From Methylotenera oryzisoli (GTDB lineage: Bacteria; Pseudomonadota; Gammaproteobacteria; Burkholderiales; Methylophilaceae), in the NCBI GenBank assembly GCA_945881735.1, contig CAMCVF010000001.1, forward strand, positions 1 to 64,000: a stretch of DNA of 64,000 nucleotides, read 5' to 3'. Position 1 is the stretch's first letter. Each line of letters starts with the position of its first letter. Positions 26,149 through 37,811 of the stretch are shown here, piece by piece. Made by a program: the position numbers and the translations under genes. The notes beneath the pieces are model-generated. The model saw nothing but the letters and a program-made list of their open reading frames with translations. It ran no database searches and had not been told where the DNA came from.

Positions 26149-27219
26149 ATGATCATGCTATCCACCAAAACAAATAACGGCCGATTTTTCGAAGACTTCG
26201 TTTTAAACGAAACTATTCAGCATGCCTCGCCACGCACCATAACAGCTGGTGATTGCTCACTATATCTTGGCTTATATGGCTCACGCAACCCGTTACATTG
26301 CTCCGTGCCTTTTGCTCAAAACTTGGGTTACACAACTATGCCAGTGGATGATCTATTGGCTTTTCATATTGCATTTGGTAAAACCGTGCCCGATATTTCA
26401 GTCAATGCAGTTGCTAATTTAGGCTATGCCGACGTGCGCTTTATTCAACCCGTTTTTGTTGGAGATACGCTTTCTACATCCAGCCAAGTGATTGGTTTGA
26501 AGCAAAACTCTAACGGCAAAAATGGTGTGGTTTGGGTGCGTTCAACTACCACAAATCAGCGCAAAGAACCCGTTTTAAGCTGGGTGCGCTGGGTAATGGT
26601 ACACAAAAATGATTTAGAATCACCTGCGCCAGCAACGGTTATACCTGAATTGCCAAATTTTGTTGCGCCTGAAAATTTAAGCATAGCCCCAAATGTCACA
26701 ACCAAAAACTTTGATAATAAAATAACTGGCGGCAACTATTTTTGGCAGGATTACCAAATAGGCGAGCGCATTAATCATGCCACTGGCTTAACGATTAACG
26801 ATAGTGATCACTCCCTGGCAACGCACTTATATCAAAATAATGCACGTTTGCACTTTGATGATTTCATGATGAAAAACTCAAACTACGGTAAACGCTTGGT
26901 GTATGGCGGCGTCTCGATATCGATGTGCCGTGCTTTAAGTTTTGATGGCCTAGAAAATGCTATTTCAGTGCTGGCGATTAATGCTGGCACGCATGCAAAC
27001 CCTGCTTTTGCGAATGACACCATTTATTGCGCGACAGAAGTATTAGACGCATGGCAATTACCCAATAGGGATTTTGGCGCATTGAGACTGCGCATGCTTG
27101 GAATTAAAAATATGTCACCTGCCGACTTGACAGAGTTTAAAAAAGAAAAAGGTTACCCCCCAAATGTGGTGCTCGATTTAGATTACACCGTACTTATTCC
27201 GCGAAAAGGAAATCAATAA
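26149..27219 (+). CDS. Mesaconyl-CoA hydratase-like protein (double MaoC hotdog)
   Basis: 356 residues with two MaoC-like hotdog halves. The first (about 10-160) has NGRFFEDF, GLYGSRNPLHCS, FGKTVPDISVNAVANLGYAD, GDTLSTSSQVIGLKQNSNGK and VVWVRSTTTNQR. The second (about 195-350) has YFWQDYQIGERINHATG and LYQNNARLHFDDF. I recognise these as closely resembling mesaconyl-C1-CoA hydratase (Mch, about 343 aa in Rhodobacter), which interconverts mesaconyl-CoA and beta-methylmalyl-CoA. Flanked by CitE-like lyases, the class that splits beta-methylmalyl-CoA to propionyl-CoA and glyoxylate, and followed by propionyl-CoA-consuming prp genes. Confident on family, moderate on substrate. Confidence 0.8.
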   Translation: MIMLSTKTNNGRFFEDFVLNETIQHASPRTITAGDCSLYLGLYGSRNPLHCSVPFAQNLGYTTMPVDDLLAFHIAFGKTVPDISVNAVANLGYADVRFIQPVFVGDTLSTSSQVIGLKQNSNGKNGVVWVRSTTTNQRKEPVLSWVRWVMVHKNDLESPAPATVIPELPNFVAPENLSIAPNVTTKNFDNKITGGNYFWQDYQIGERINHATGLTINDSDHSLATHLYQNNARLHFDDFMMKNSNYGKRLVYGGVSISMCRALSFDGLENAISVLAINAGTHANPAFANDTIYCATEVLDAWQLPNRDFGALRLRMLGIKNMSPADLTEFKKEKGYPPNVVLDLDYTVLIPRKGNQ

Positions 27220-27220
27220 T

Positions 27221-28252
27221 ATGGCTGAGGTTTTAAAAACTACAGTTTTAAAAAAGGTACATCCAGATGCCGCTTTATTCGGCGGAGAAAAACCATTCCC
27301 GCTTATTCCTGCTTGTGAACACTTTGCAGGCAGTGAAAAGTTGATTTTAAAAGCGCTTAGCCTGCAAGACGCCAACAATCCAAACGCACCAGGCCCAGTA
27401 TTTGATATCACCTGCGATTGCGAAGATGGCGCAGCAAGTGGGCAAGAGCGTGATCACGCAGAAATGATTGTGCGCATTTTAAATAGCGAAGCCAACGTGC
27501 AAAAAATGGCTGGCGCACGCATTCACGATTATTCGCATCCCGCTTGGAAAGCGGATATTGATATTTTAGTGGGTGGGTGTGGTCGCGTATTAAGTTACAT
27601 CACTATTCCAAAATGCACTAGCTTAAATCAAGCATCCGAAATGATAGCCTATATTCAAAAAGCCGCAACTTTTGCAGGTGTTGAAAGAGTCATTCCTGTA
27701 CATATCCTGATTGAAACGCATGGCGCATTGAATCAAGTGCATGAGATTGCCAAATTACCATGGATTCAAGTATTGGATTTTGGCTTGATGGATTTTGTCA
27801 GTGCACATCATGGTGCGATTCCAGCCTCTGCCATGCGCAGCCCTGGCCAGTTTGAGCACCGGTTATTGGCACGCGCCAAAGCAGAAGTGGTTTCTGCCGC
27901 CTTAGCGAATGGCGTGGTGCCAGCGCATAACGTGACTCTAGATTTAAAAAATGTAGAAACCACGAAAAGTGACGCCAGCCGTGCGCGTAATGACTTTGGT
28001 TTTATGCGCATGTGGAGTATTTACCCAACACAGATTCAAGCGATAGTAGATGCCATGAAGCCCAATTTTGATGAAGTAACCGATGCTGCCAATATTCTGC
28101 TTGCAGCACAAAATAGTGACTGGGGTCCAATTCAATATGCAGGCGAGCTGCATGATAGAGCGACTTATCGCTATTTTTGGGAAGTGCTGCAAAAAGCCAG
28201 ATTAACAGGTGTGGCTATTTCAGACGAATCTATTCAAGCTTTTTTTAGTTAA
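27221..28252 (+). CDS. CitE-like aldolase/lyase of the betaproteobacterial TCA-locus type (copy 3)
   Basis: 343 residues. Landmarks: [33 protein letters not shown], the arginine in [10 protein letters not shown], metal glutamate in [30 protein letters not shown], and a C-terminal [20 protein letters not shown]. The pattern matches, from memory, a conserved family encoded beside mdh/sdh genes in Burkholderiales, annotated only as HpcH/HpaI aldolase. It starts 1 bp after the hydratase stop, so the two are translationally coupled and probably act on one pathway. Candidate beta-methylmalyl-CoA or malyl-CoA lyase; not proven. Confidence 0.8.
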   Translation: MAEVLKTTVLKKVHPDAALFGGEKPFPLIPACEHFAGSEKLILKALSLQDANNPNAPGPVFDITCDCEDGAASGQERDHAEMIVRILNSEANVQKMAGARIHDYSHPAWKADIDILVGGCGRVLSYITIPKCTSLNQASEMIAYIQKAATFAGVERVIPVHILIETHGALNQVHEIAKLPWIQVLDFGLMDFVSAHHGAIPASAMRSPGQFEHRLLARAKAEVVSAALANGVVPAHNVTLDLKNVETTKSDASRARNDFGFMRMWSIYPTQIQAIVDAMKPNFDEVTDAANILLAAQNSDWGPIQYAGELHDRATYRYFWEVLQKARLTGVAISDESIQAFFS

Positions 28253-28265
28253 AGTGATAACCCGA

Positions 28266-29153
28266 ATGAACAATCATCTAACGGCCGGTGCGCTCTTTCG
28301 CGCCGCACTGCAGGCTGAAAAACCACTACAAATTATAGGCGCCATCAGCGCGTATCATGCCATGCTAGCCACCCAAAGCGGCTTCAAAGCCATTTACTTA
28401 TCTGGCGGCGGTGTGGCAGCAGGCTCACTTGGCTTGCCCGATTTAGGCATATCAACACTTGAAGATGTATTAATTGATGTTAGGCGTATTACTGATGCGG
28501 TCGATACGCCTTTATTAGTGGATATTGATACTGGCTGGGGTGGAGCGTTTAATATTGCGCGTTCTGTGAAATCCATCGCCAAGGCAGGTGCGGCAGCCGT
28601 ACATATTGAAGATCAAGTTTCTGCCAAGCGCTGTGGTCATAGACCAAATAAAGCCATTGTTTCATTAGGAGAAATGGTAGACCGCGTAAAAGCCGCCGTA
28701 GATGCCAAACCAAATGATGATTTTGTGATTATGGCGCGTACCGATGCATTAGCTGTTGAAGGCCTTCAATCTGCTATTGACCGTGCCTGTGCTTGCGTTG
28801 AGGCGGGTGCCGATATGATATTCCCTGAAGCGATTACAGAGCTCAACATGTACAAGCAGTTTGCCGCAGCAGTTAATGTGCCTATTTTAGCAAACATCAC
28901 CGAGTTTGGCAGCACGCCCTTATTCACGGTAGATGAGTTACGCATGGCCGATGTGAGCATGGTGCTATACCCGCTTTCTGCCTTCCGCGCTATGAATAAG
29001 GCCGCGCTAACCGTCTATGAAACCATGCGTAAAGAAGGCACGCAAAAAAATGTAGTGCACTTAATGCAAACGCGTGCCGATTTGTATGAGCACTTAGGTT
29101 ATCACGTTTTTGAGCGGAAATTAGACGCCTTATTCAAACAAGAAAAAGACTAA
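28266..29153 (+). CDS. prpB: 2-methylisocitrate lyase
   Basis: Splits 2-methylisocitrate to pyruvate and succinate, the last step of the methylcitrate cycle. 295 residues (E. coli 296) from the ATG at 28266. Catalytic motif KRCGHRPNK with C123 at the position known in PrpB, the [18 protein letters not shown] loop, Mg-site DIDTGWG, and [13 protein letters not shown] longer in-frame reading from 28209 overlaps the preceding gene and is not homologous. Part of the rightward arm with prpC and prpD. Confidence 0.96.
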   Translation: MNNHLTAGALFRAALQAEKPLQIIGAISAYHAMLATQSGFKAIYLSGGGVAAGSLGLPDLGISTLEDVLIDVRRITDAVDTPLLVDIDTGWGGAFNIARSVKSIAKAGAAAVHIEDQVSAKRCGHRPNKAIVSLGEMVDRVKAAVDAKPNDDFVIMARTDALAVEGLQSAIDRACACVEAGADMIFPEAITELNMYKQFAAAVNVPILANITEFGSTPLFTVDELRMADVSMVLYPLSAFRAMNKAALTVYETMRKEGTQKNVVHLMQTRADLYEHLGYHVFERKLDALFKQEKD

Positions 29154-29197
29154 TAAGTAAGTTCACAATTATTGATTTAAAACTAGGGAGGAGCCTT

Positions 29198-30346
29198 ATG
29201 GAAAATGCAGCCGAAGCACCTAAAAAGAAAAAAGGCGTAGCACTAGCTGGGGTCACTGCAGGCAACACAGCGATATGCACGGTAGGCCACACAGGAAACG
29301 ATTTGCACTACCGCGGTTACGATATTATTGAACTGGCTAAATTCGCAACTTTTGAAGAAGTAGCTTACTTATTGATTCATGGCGAGTTACCAAATAAAGC
29401 TCAGTTAACGGCTTACCATGCTAAGTTAAAACAGCTGCGCACGTTGCCTGTTGAGATTAAAACTGTCCTAGAGCAGATCCCTAAAAATACGCACCCAATG
29501 GACGTAATGCGAACAGCTTGCTCTATGCTGGGTACTTTACAACCCGAAGCTGCTGATCGCAATACACAAGCCGCGAAAGATTTGGGCGATAGGCTAATTG
29601 CGTGTTTTGGCTCTATTTTACTGTACTGGTATCACTTTAGTCACCACGGCAAACGTGCCAATGTAGAAACAGACGATGACAGTATTGCTGCGCACTTTCT
29701 ACATGTACTTCACGGCAAAGTACCTAGTGAGTTACACATTGCAGCCATGAATACATCGCTCGTTCTGTATGCAGAGCATGAATTTAATGCTTCCACCTTC
29801 ACTGCTCGCGTGATTGCTGGCACCCTGTCAGATATCTACAGCTGCGTCACAGGCGCAATTGGTGCACTGCGTGGCGCAAAACATGGCGGAGCAAATGAAG
29901 CGGCAATGGAAATCATTGAGCGTTACAAAAATGTCGACGAAGCCGAAGCCGATATTTTAGCGCGCATGGCGAAAAAAGAAATCATCATCGGTTTTGGCCA
30001 TCCCGTTTACACCATTGCCGACCCAAGAAATGAGTCGATTAAAGAAGTTAGCCGCAAGTTATGTGAAGATAACGGCAATATGACACTTTTTGAAGTTTCT
30101 TCAAGAATCGAAGAGGTGATGTGGCGCGAAAAGAAAATGTTCCCCAACTTAGATTGGTATAGCGCATCTAGCTACCACATGATGGGCATCCCAACTGGCA
30201 TGTTTACACCAATATTCGTCATTTCGCGGACTACAGGCTGGGTTGCACATTTGATTGAGCAACGTATTGATAACAAGATTATTCGCCCAAATGCGGAATA
30301 TGTGGGGCCAGATAACAGACCGTATATTAGTCTTGATAAAAGATAA
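29198..30346 (+). CDS. prpC: 2-methylcitrate synthase
   Basis: Condenses propionyl-CoA with oxaloacetate to 2-methylcitrate. 382 residues, nearer PrpC (about 385) than GltA (about 430). Seen: the N-terminal [13 protein letters not shown] and [29 protein letters not shown] with the first active His region; [13 protein letters not shown] with the second His; and [21 protein letters not shown] very strong AGGGAGGAG Shine-Dalgarno precedes the ATG. May also act weakly as a citrate synthase. Confidence 0.95.
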   Translation: MENAAEAPKKKKGVALAGVTAGNTAICTVGHTGNDLHYRGYDIIELAKFATFEEVAYLLIHGELPNKAQLTAYHAKLKQLRTLPVEIKTVLEQIPKNTHPMDVMRTACSMLGTLQPEAADRNTQAAKDLGDRLIACFGSILLYWYHFSHHGKRANVETDDDSIAAHFLHVLHGKVPSELHIAAMNTSLVLYAEHEFNASTFTARVIAGTLSDIYSCVTGAIGALRGAKHGGANEAAMEIIERYKNVDEAEADILARMAKKEIIIGFGHPVYTIADPRNESIKEVSRKLCEDNGNMTLFEVSSRIEEVMWREKKMFPNLDWYSASSYHMMGIPTGMFTPIFVISRTTGWVAHLIEQRIDNKIIRPNAEYVGPDNRPYISLDKR

Positions 30347-30384
30347 CCAAACTTAACCAGTTGCGTTTAATTGCTTTAGCAATT

Positions 30385-30517
30385 CATTTTTAAAGATGAA
30401 GTGCAAGGCGAAAGCAGCGCAAAAACCGCAATGTACATAAGCTTGAAAGGTAAAGTACATGAGGATTTTGAGCGCTGTTTAATTAAACACTTGCAACGCA
30501 GCAATTCGCTTTAAAAT
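30385..30517. repeat. Dispersed palindromic intergenic repeat, copy 2
   Basis: Fills the prpC-prpD gap. Inner arms 30415-30436 (cagcgcaaaaaccgcaatgt...) and 30455-30477 (gtacatgaggattttgagcg...) pair nearly throughout around an 18-nt loop. Outer material (tttttaaagatgaagtgcaagg and ttgcaacgcagcaattcgc) is a looser inverted pair. It shares blocks with the copy at 18035-18127. Likely a REP-like element that in RNA forms a long hairpin between prpC and prpD. Confidence 0.6.
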
Positions 30518-30538
30518 CATTGATAAAGGTAATTAAAA

Positions 30539-31999
30539 ATGTCTGCTCATATTTCTAACGTACGCCCAGCTCCCGACCAAGTGATTGTTGATATCGCCAA
30601 CTATGTCGCCGATTTTGAAATCAGCTCTAGTGAAGCATTTGATACCGCGCGTAACTGCTTAATGGATACATTAGGCTGTGGTTTTGAAGCCTTAGATTAT
30701 CCAGCTTGCACAAAGATACTAGGTCCTGTGGTTGCTGGCACCTTAGTGCCAAATGGCGCAAAAGTGCCAGGTACTTCGTACCAGCTAGACCCTATATTAG
30801 CGGCATTTAATATCGGCGCGATGATTCGCTGGTTAGACTTTAACGATACTTGGCTGGCGGCTGAATGGGGCCATCCATCGGATAACTTGGGCGGTATTTT
30901 GGCAGTAGCTGATTTTATGTCGCGCAAAAATATAGCTGAAGGCAAATCAGCGCTCACAATCAAAGACGTGTTGACCGCTATGATTAAAGCACATGAAATT
31001 CAAGGTGTTTTGGCATTAGAAAACAGCTTTAACCGTGTTGGTCTAGACCATGTAATCTTAGTCAAAATCGCCTCAACCGCTGTAGTAACCAAGCTACTTG
31101 GCGGCAATAAAGAAGATATTATTAACGCGACTTCTAACGCGTTTGTCGATGGGCAAAGCTTGCGTACTTATCGCCACTCACCCAATACAGGTTCACGTAA
31201 ATCTTGGGCAGCAGGTGATGCAACTTCGCGCGCTGTGCGTCTAGCTTGGATGACGATGCAAGGTGAAATGGGCTATCCAAGCGCATTAACGGCAAAAACC
31301 TGGGGCTTCTATGATGTTTTGTTTAAAGGCAATCAATTTAAATTTCAGCGTGATTATGGCAGCTATGTCATGGAACAAGTATTGTTCAAAATCTCGTTCC
31401 CAGCAGAATTTCATGCGCAAACCGCTGTTGAATGCGCTATTCAATTGAACGCGCAAGTTGGCAATAAGCTACAAGGCTTAGAACAAATCGCGCAAATCGA
31501 TAAAATCGTGATTACCACCCATGAATCGGCGATTCGTATTATTGATAAAACAGGCCCACTTGATAACCCTGCAGACCGCGACCATTGCATTCAATATATG
31601 GCAGCAATTGGTTTGCTTAAAGGCAACTTAGTGGCATTGGACTATGAAGATGCGGTAGCCGCCGACCCAAGAATTGATGCAATTCGCGCCAAAATGATGT
31701 GTGTAGAAAAAGCGGAATACACCAAGGATTATCACGACCCAGAAAAACGCTCAATCGCCAACGCTATTCAAGTTTTCTTTAAAGATGGCACAAGCTCTGA
31801 CAATATCGCAGTGGAATATCCAATCGGACATCGCCGCCGCCGTAACGAGGGTATTCCTGAGTTGGTGAAAAAATTCAAAGTCAATTTAGCACGTCGTTTT
31901 GATAATAAGAAACAAGCGGATATTTTGGCATTATGTTTGGATCAAGCCAAGCTGGAATCTACATCGGTGAATGATTTTGTGGATATGCTAGTTGTATAA
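30539..31999 (+). CDS. prpD: 2-methylcitrate dehydratase
   Basis: MmgE/PrpD-family, iron-sulfur-independent dehydration of 2-methylcitrate to 2-methyl-cis-aconitate. 486 residues (E. coli 483). Typical segments: [81 protein letters not shown] and the C-terminal [18 protein letters not shown] about 10 nt before the ATG. The preceding 192-bp gap holds the palindromic repeat, so expression relative to prpC may be tuned there. Confidence 0.96.
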   Translation: MSAHISNVRPAPDQVIVDIANYVADFEISSSEAFDTARNCLMDTLGCGFEALDYPACTKILGPVVAGTLVPNGAKVPGTSYQLDPILAAFNIGAMIRWLDFNDTWLAAEWGHPSDNLGGILAVADFMSRKNIAEGKSALTIKDVLTAMIKAHEIQGVLALENSFNRVGLDHVILVKIASTAVVTKLLGGNKEDIINATSNAFVDGQSLRTYRHSPNTGSRKSWAAGDATSRAVRLAWMTMQGEMGYPSALTAKTWGFYDVLFKGNQFKFQRDYGSYVMEQVLFKISFPAEFHAQTAVECAIQLNAQVGNKLQGLEQIAQIDKIVITTHESAIRIIDKTGPLDNPADRDHCIQYMAAIGLLKGNLVALDYEDAVAADPRIDAIRAKMMCVEKAEYTKDYHDPEKRSIANAIQVFFKDGTSSDNIAVEYPIGHRRRRNEGIPELVKKFKVNLARRFDNKKQADILALCLDQAKLESTSVNDFVDMLVV

Positions 32000-32028
32000 A
32001 TAGTCATTTATGTGAGCGACTACTCAGC

Positions 32029-32059
32029 ACCCTAAATTTAACTCATGCAAATTTAGGGT
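32029..32059 (+). terminator. Inverted repeat between prpD and purB
   Basis: Perfect 11-bp arms accctaaattt / aaatttagggt around a 9-nt loop. It is 30 bp after the prpD stop and could end the rightward operon. No T-run follows (aaaatagcgg), so it may instead be a Rho-dependent end, an RNA-stabilising hairpin, or an operator for purB. Confidence 0.5.
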
Positions 32060-32089
32060 AAAATAGCGGTATATTGAACCGCCGATTGA

Positions 32090-34079
<1,990 letters not shown>

Positions 34080-34087
34080 ACGATTAA

Positions 34088-34798
34088 ATGGGGCTGGCAA
34101 TAGAGGTAAGGAAGTTTTTACGTAGCACGCGAAATGGCATTTTATCAACCCACTCTGGCAAATTTGAAGGCTACCCATTTGGCTCTTTAACAGCTTTTGT
34201 ACTAGATGGCGATTGCCAGCCGATTATTTTGATTAGTAGTATTACCGAGCACACCAAAAAAATTGCCGCCAAAGCAAAAGTTTCTTTACTAGTATTTTCT
34301 GAAGGCTCTGATTTACAAGCAAATCCACGTTTAACCTTAATTGGTGAGGCAGTACAAATCGATAAAAACGATGCCGATTGGCGTGCGCGTTATTTACGCT
34401 ATTTACCGCAAACGGCTGGTTATTTTGACATGCACGACTTTGCGTTTTACCGCATTACAATCCTCCAAGCGCACTATATTGCTGGCTTTGGAAAAATGGG
34501 TTGGGCCGATGGCAAGGAAATCACCACAGAGAATAATGCCATAGCCGCGCTTGAAAATGGTGTGCTAAAACACATGAATGCCGATCATATAGACAGCATG
34601 TTGGTCTATTGCCAGCATTTTCATAACATAACACCGCAACGTGTTGAGTTTGTTGGTATTGATAGCGATGGTTTTGATATTCGTGCAACAATTAATAATG
34701 ACACGACAAACATACTTCGTTTTAATTTTGAAACGCCCATTTTTGACGCGCAATCGGCACGTGCTGCATATATTGCGCTTGGTAAAATCTCTAAGTAA
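34088..34798 (+). CDS. HugZ-like split-barrel protein (pyridoxamine 5'-phosphate oxidase fold + DUF2470)
   Basis: 236 residues. The N-terminal FMN-binding split barrel (about 8-140) has LRSTRNGILSTHSGKFEGYP. The C-terminal DUF2470 domain (about 155-236) has HMNADHIDSMLVYCQHF. The combination is that of HugZ/HutZ haem-utilisation proteins, so haem degradation or haem/flavin binding is possible; many members are unassigned. It starts 8 bp after wrbA, suggesting a small redox operon. No haem transporter is nearby. Confidence 0.75.
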   Translation: MGLAIEVRKFLRSTRNGILSTHSGKFEGYPFGSLTAFVLDGDCQPIILISSITEHTKKIAAKAKVSLLVFSEGSDLQANPRLTLIGEAVQIDKNDADWRARYLRYLPQTAGYFDMHDFAFYRITILQAHYIAGFGKMGWADGKEITTENNAIAALENGVLKHMNADHIDSMLVYCQHFHNITPQRVEFVGIDSDGFDIRATINNDTTNILRFNFETPIFDAQSARAAYIALGKISK

Positions 34799-34820
34799 AT
34801 TCTCTGGCAAAACCAAACAC

Positions 34821-35204
34821 ATGAATCCATTTTCACTGAACAACTATCAAGCCAAATATCTGCAATTAGGCGCAAGCACTTGTTTAATCGCACTTATTTT
34901 GTTGTGCATCCTATGGGAAGGTGTTCTTGCACCGCTTAAACCTAACGGCTCGTTGCTCGTGTTAAAAGCGTTGCCGCTACTAATTCCCTTATTTGGCATC
35001 TTAAAAGGCCATCGTTATACTTACCAATGGGCAGGCATGCTAATTTTGTTTTACTTTACCGAAGGCGTAGTGCGTGCTTGGTCCGACATTGGACTTTCAA
35101 GTAGATTAGGGCTGTGCGAAGTGATTTTATCGCTAATATTCTTTCTGTGCGCGATATTTTATGCAAAACTCTCGCGAAACAATGCTTTAAAAGGCGTTGC
35201 TTAA
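34821..35204 (+). CDS. DUF2069 small membrane protein
   Basis: 127 residues from the ATG at 34821 (MNPFSLNNYQAKY), with four hydrophobic helices and the family pattern LQLGAS, LWEGVLAPLKP, LLIPLFGILKGHRYTYQWAGM and FTEGVVRAWSD. DUF2069 genes often lie beside wrbA in proteobacteria (memory), as here. Function unknown. A longer reading from 34641 overlaps the HugZ-like gene and is not preferred. Confidence 0.8.
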   Translation: MNPFSLNNYQAKYLQLGASTCLIALILLCILWEGVLAPLKPNGSLLVLKALPLLIPLFGILKGHRYTYQWAGMLILFYFTEGVVRAWSDIGLSSRLGLCEVILSLIFFLCAIFYAKLSRNNALKGVA

Positions 35205-35298
35205 TTTATAATTGCTTAGCGGTATAAAATTATGTCGTCTTAGTAACTTTGCTCGTTTATCATATTTAAGTCTAGGCACAGCACTTTACACAACAAGA

Positions 35299-36042
35299 AT
35301 GAAAATACTCATATCAAACGATGACGGCTATTTTGCACCTGGCCTGAATATTCTAACTAGACATATCTCTAAATTGGCTGATATTACCGTTGTGGCGCCT
35401 GAACGTAACCGCAGTGGCGCCAGTAATTCGCTGACTTTAGATAGACCCTTAAGTGTTAAAAAAGCCAGCAACGGTTTCTTTTATGTCAATGGTACGCCAA
35501 CCGATTGTGTTCACATTGCACTCACAGGCTTGATGGATACCATGCCAGATATGGTGATTTCAGGCATTAATGATGGAGCTAATATGGGTGATGATACTAT
35601 TTACTCTGGCACCGTAGCGGCAGCGACTGAAGGTTATTTGTTGGGCATTCCATCGATTGCCATTTCAATGTCGCAACACAACTCTACCAACTTTGAAACC
35701 GCAGCGCGTGTGGCGGTTGAGCTAGTGCAACATTATATTGAACATGGTTTTGTATCACCCACCTTACTGAATGTGAATGTGCCCGATTTACCATATGAAG
35801 CGTTAACGGGCAAAACAGTAACACGCTTAGGCAAGCGCCATAAGGCTGAACCAGTTATTAAACTTAAAACGCCTAGAAACGAAACTGTATATTGGATAGG
35901 TGCAGCTGGTGCCCCCAATGACGGCAGCGAAGGCACCGATTTTTATGCGGTAGCGCATAATCAAGTATCTATTTCACCGATTCAAGTGGATTTAACTAAA
36001 CACTCGCAACTGGCCGAAATTAAAACATGGTTGACTAAATAA
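35299..36042 (+). CDS. surE: 5'/3'-nucleotidase SurE
   Basis: Metal-dependent nucleoside monophosphatase linked to stationary-phase survival. 247 residues: metal site [13 protein letters not shown] (D8, D9), [20 protein letters not shown] with the metal-binding Ser, [15 protein letters not shown] with Asn, and [19 protein letters not shown]. The canonical start [10 protein letters not shown] at 35299 is chosen over an extension from 35212. Head of surE-pcm-nlpD, an order shared with E. coli and Pseudomonas. Confidence 0.95.
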   Translation: MKILISNDDGYFAPGLNILTRHISKLADITVVAPERNRSGASNSLTLDRPLSVKKASNGFFYVNGTPTDCVHIALTGLMDTMPDMVISGINDGANMGDDTIYSGTVAAATEGYLLGIPSIAISMSQHNSTNFETAARVAVELVQHYIEHGFVSPTLLNVNVPDLPYEALTGKTVTRLGKRHKAEPVIKLKTPRNETVYWIGAAGAPNDGSEGTDFYAVAHNQVSISPIQVDLTKHSQLAEIKTWLTK

Positions 36043-36061
36043 TTCAAAGCAAATAATCCGT

Positions 36062-36745
36062 ATGGCTTTAATCAAACCCACCTTGTTAAAACCCAGCGCC
36101 AAAACAGGAATTGGCATGACATCTCTGCGCACACGGGACCGTATGCTGGTACGTCTACGTGAGCAAGGCATTAAAGATGAAGTCGTGCTTTATGCAATGA
36201 GTGAGATTCCGCGCCATATTTTTGTGGATGAAGCCTTAAGTATTCGCGCCTATGAAGATGTATCATTGCCGATTGGCTTTGGCCAGACAATTTCGCAGCC
36301 TTATATTGTGGCGCGCATGACCGAAATTTTACGCAATAGTGCGCAATTAGATAAAGTACTAGAAATTGGTACGGGTTGCGGTTACCAGACAGCGGTATTA
36401 TCCAAAGTAGCAAAAGAAGTGTTATCGCTAGAGCGTATTCGACCACTGGTAATGAAAGCCAGAAGCCACTTACGTACACTCAAATGCAATAACGTAAAAT
36501 TAGATCATGCCGATGGTAGCGTTGGATTAAGCGCATTCGCCCCCTTTGATGGCATTATTGTCACAGCGGCTGCCAGTCATGTGCCGCAAGAGTTGCTAGA
36601 GCAACTAGCAGTTGGTGGACGCATGATTATCCCCATTGGTACCGCTACGCAAACCTTAATGCTCATTGAGAGAAAAGCAAAAGAATTCGTGCAAACCAAG
36701 CTAGAAGCGGTTAAATTTGTCCCCTTATTAGGCGGTGTTAGCTAA
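36062..36745 (+). CDS. pcm: Protein-L-isoaspartate O-methyltransferase
   Basis: SAM-dependent repair of isoaspartyl residues in aged proteins. 227 residues, with [16 protein letters not shown], the substrate-site stretch [14 protein letters not shown]-like (here [19 protein letters not shown]) and SAM motif [17 protein letters not shown]. Two starts are possible: 36062, keeping a GIGMTS stretch that I recall as conserved in Betaproteobacteria, and 36116, which has AGGA 6 nt upstream. Its stop overlaps the nlpD start (TAATG). Confidence 0.93.
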   Translation: MALIKPTLLKPSAKTGIGMTSLRTRDRMLVRLREQGIKDEVVLYAMSEIPRHIFVDEALSIRAYEDVSLPIGFGQTISQPYIVARMTEILRNSAQLDKVLEIGTGCGYQTAVLSKVAKEVLSLERIRPLVMKARSHLRTLKCNNVKLDHADGSVGLSAFAPFDGIIVTAAASHVPQELLEQLAVGGRMIIPIGTATQTLMLIERKAKEFVQTKLEAVKFVPLLGGVS

Positions 36746-37785
36746 TGTTGCGTTTGGTTTTAATGGGCGTTGTTACTGTATTTTTTAGTGCATGTGAAAG
36801 CAACCCACCCGCCCCAGTGGTTGATCGCAAGCCGCAAACTTCTAAGCCAAAATCAGTTACCACAAATGTAAAAAGCAATAAGACAGTTAAATCTGCTGAT
36901 GGTAAAGATTGGCGCCCAGATACTTACATAGTAAAAAAAGGCGACACTTTATTTAGTATCGGTTTGGAATACGGTTTTGAGTACAAAGAAATTGCCGCCG
37001 TCAATAATATTAATGCGCCTTACACAATTTTGATTGGTCAGAAATTAAACTTAGCGAGTTTAAAAGCAAAGTCTGAAATGGCTGAAAATGGTCAACCAGC
37101 GCAAAATCAAACAGATGATGGTGTAGTTTTAACGCCAATTGGTGCAGAAACGGCTGTCTTAGCAACAAAATCGCCGGAGATAAAATCGACTGAAGCCAAA
37201 CCGATACAAGCGGTTGTAACACCTATTTTAAGTGAACCTAAAGCCTTACGCGAACCATATAGTGTAGAAGCCTTTGATAAAACGGCTAGCGTTAAAATGG
37301 CCGAAAATAAGGCCGCCGAAAATAATAAAGCCATTGAGCCAAAACCTGTTGAGAGCAAAGTATCAGACAGTAAGGCAAGCGACACCAAAACCACAGAGGT
37401 AAAAGCTGGTGATGATGAAGCGATAGTTTGGGCTTGGCCTACAAAAGGCAAAGTGGTGACAAACTTTGACGAAGCCGCCAATAAGGGGTTAGATATTGCT
37501 GGCAGCACTGGTCAAGCCATTAACGCAGCCAGTAGTGGCAAAGTGATTTACAGTGGCTCTGATTTGAGAGGCTATGGTAAGTTAGTGATTATTAAACACA
37601 ATAAAACCTATTTATCAGTTTACGCGCACAATAGTAAAATTATCGTTAAAGAAGGCCAGGCTGTGGCGCTTGGTCAAAAAATTGCAGAAATGGGTAATAC
37701 CGATTCGAATAGCATTAAGTTGCATTTTGAAATTAGGCGCTTAGGTAAATCTATTGACCCAGCGCGCTATTTAAACCAAGATTAA
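36745..37785 (+). CDS. nlpD: NlpD-type LysM/M23 lipoprotein, murein hydrolase activator
   Basis: Outer-membrane lipoprotein that activates an amidase (AmiC in E. coli) at division. 346 residues: signal with lipobox FFSAC (C17; Phe at -3 is unusual), LysM domain (DTYIVKKGDTLFSIG to LIGQKLNL, about 53-98), a Lys/Glu/Ala-rich linker (about 100-225) and a C-terminal M23 domain (about 230-346). The first zinc-ligand position reads NKGLDIAG rather than HxGxD, as in E. coli NlpD, so it is probably catalytically dead. Translationally coupled to pcm. Confidence 0.92.
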   Translation: MLRLVLMGVVTVFFSACESNPPAPVVDRKPQTSKPKSVTTNVKSNKTVKSADGKDWRPDTYIVKKGDTLFSIGLEYGFEYKEIAAVNNINAPYTILIGQKLNLASLKAKSEMAENGQPAQNQTDDGVVLTPIGAETAVLATKSPEIKSTEAKPIQAVVTPILSEPKALREPYSVEAFDKTASVKMAENKAAENNKAIEPKPVESKVSDSKASDTKTTEVKAGDDEAIVWAWPTKGKVVTNFDEAANKGLDIAGSTGQAINAASSGKVIYSGSDLRGYGKLVIIKHNKTYLSVYAHNSKIIVKEGQAVALGQKIAEMGNTDSNSIKLHFEIRRLGKSIDPARYLNQD

Positions 37786-37811
37786 ACACATATCCGCCTT
37801 AAGAGATTACC

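Noticed and set aside
30415-30477. Inverted repeat considered as a CRISPR unit or Rho-independent terminator
   Set aside because: There are no regularly spaced repeats, and no T-run follows; it is a single palindromic element.
34641-34820. Extended N-terminus of the DUF2069 protein
   Set aside because: It overlaps the conserved HugZ-like gene in another frame; the family start is at 34821.
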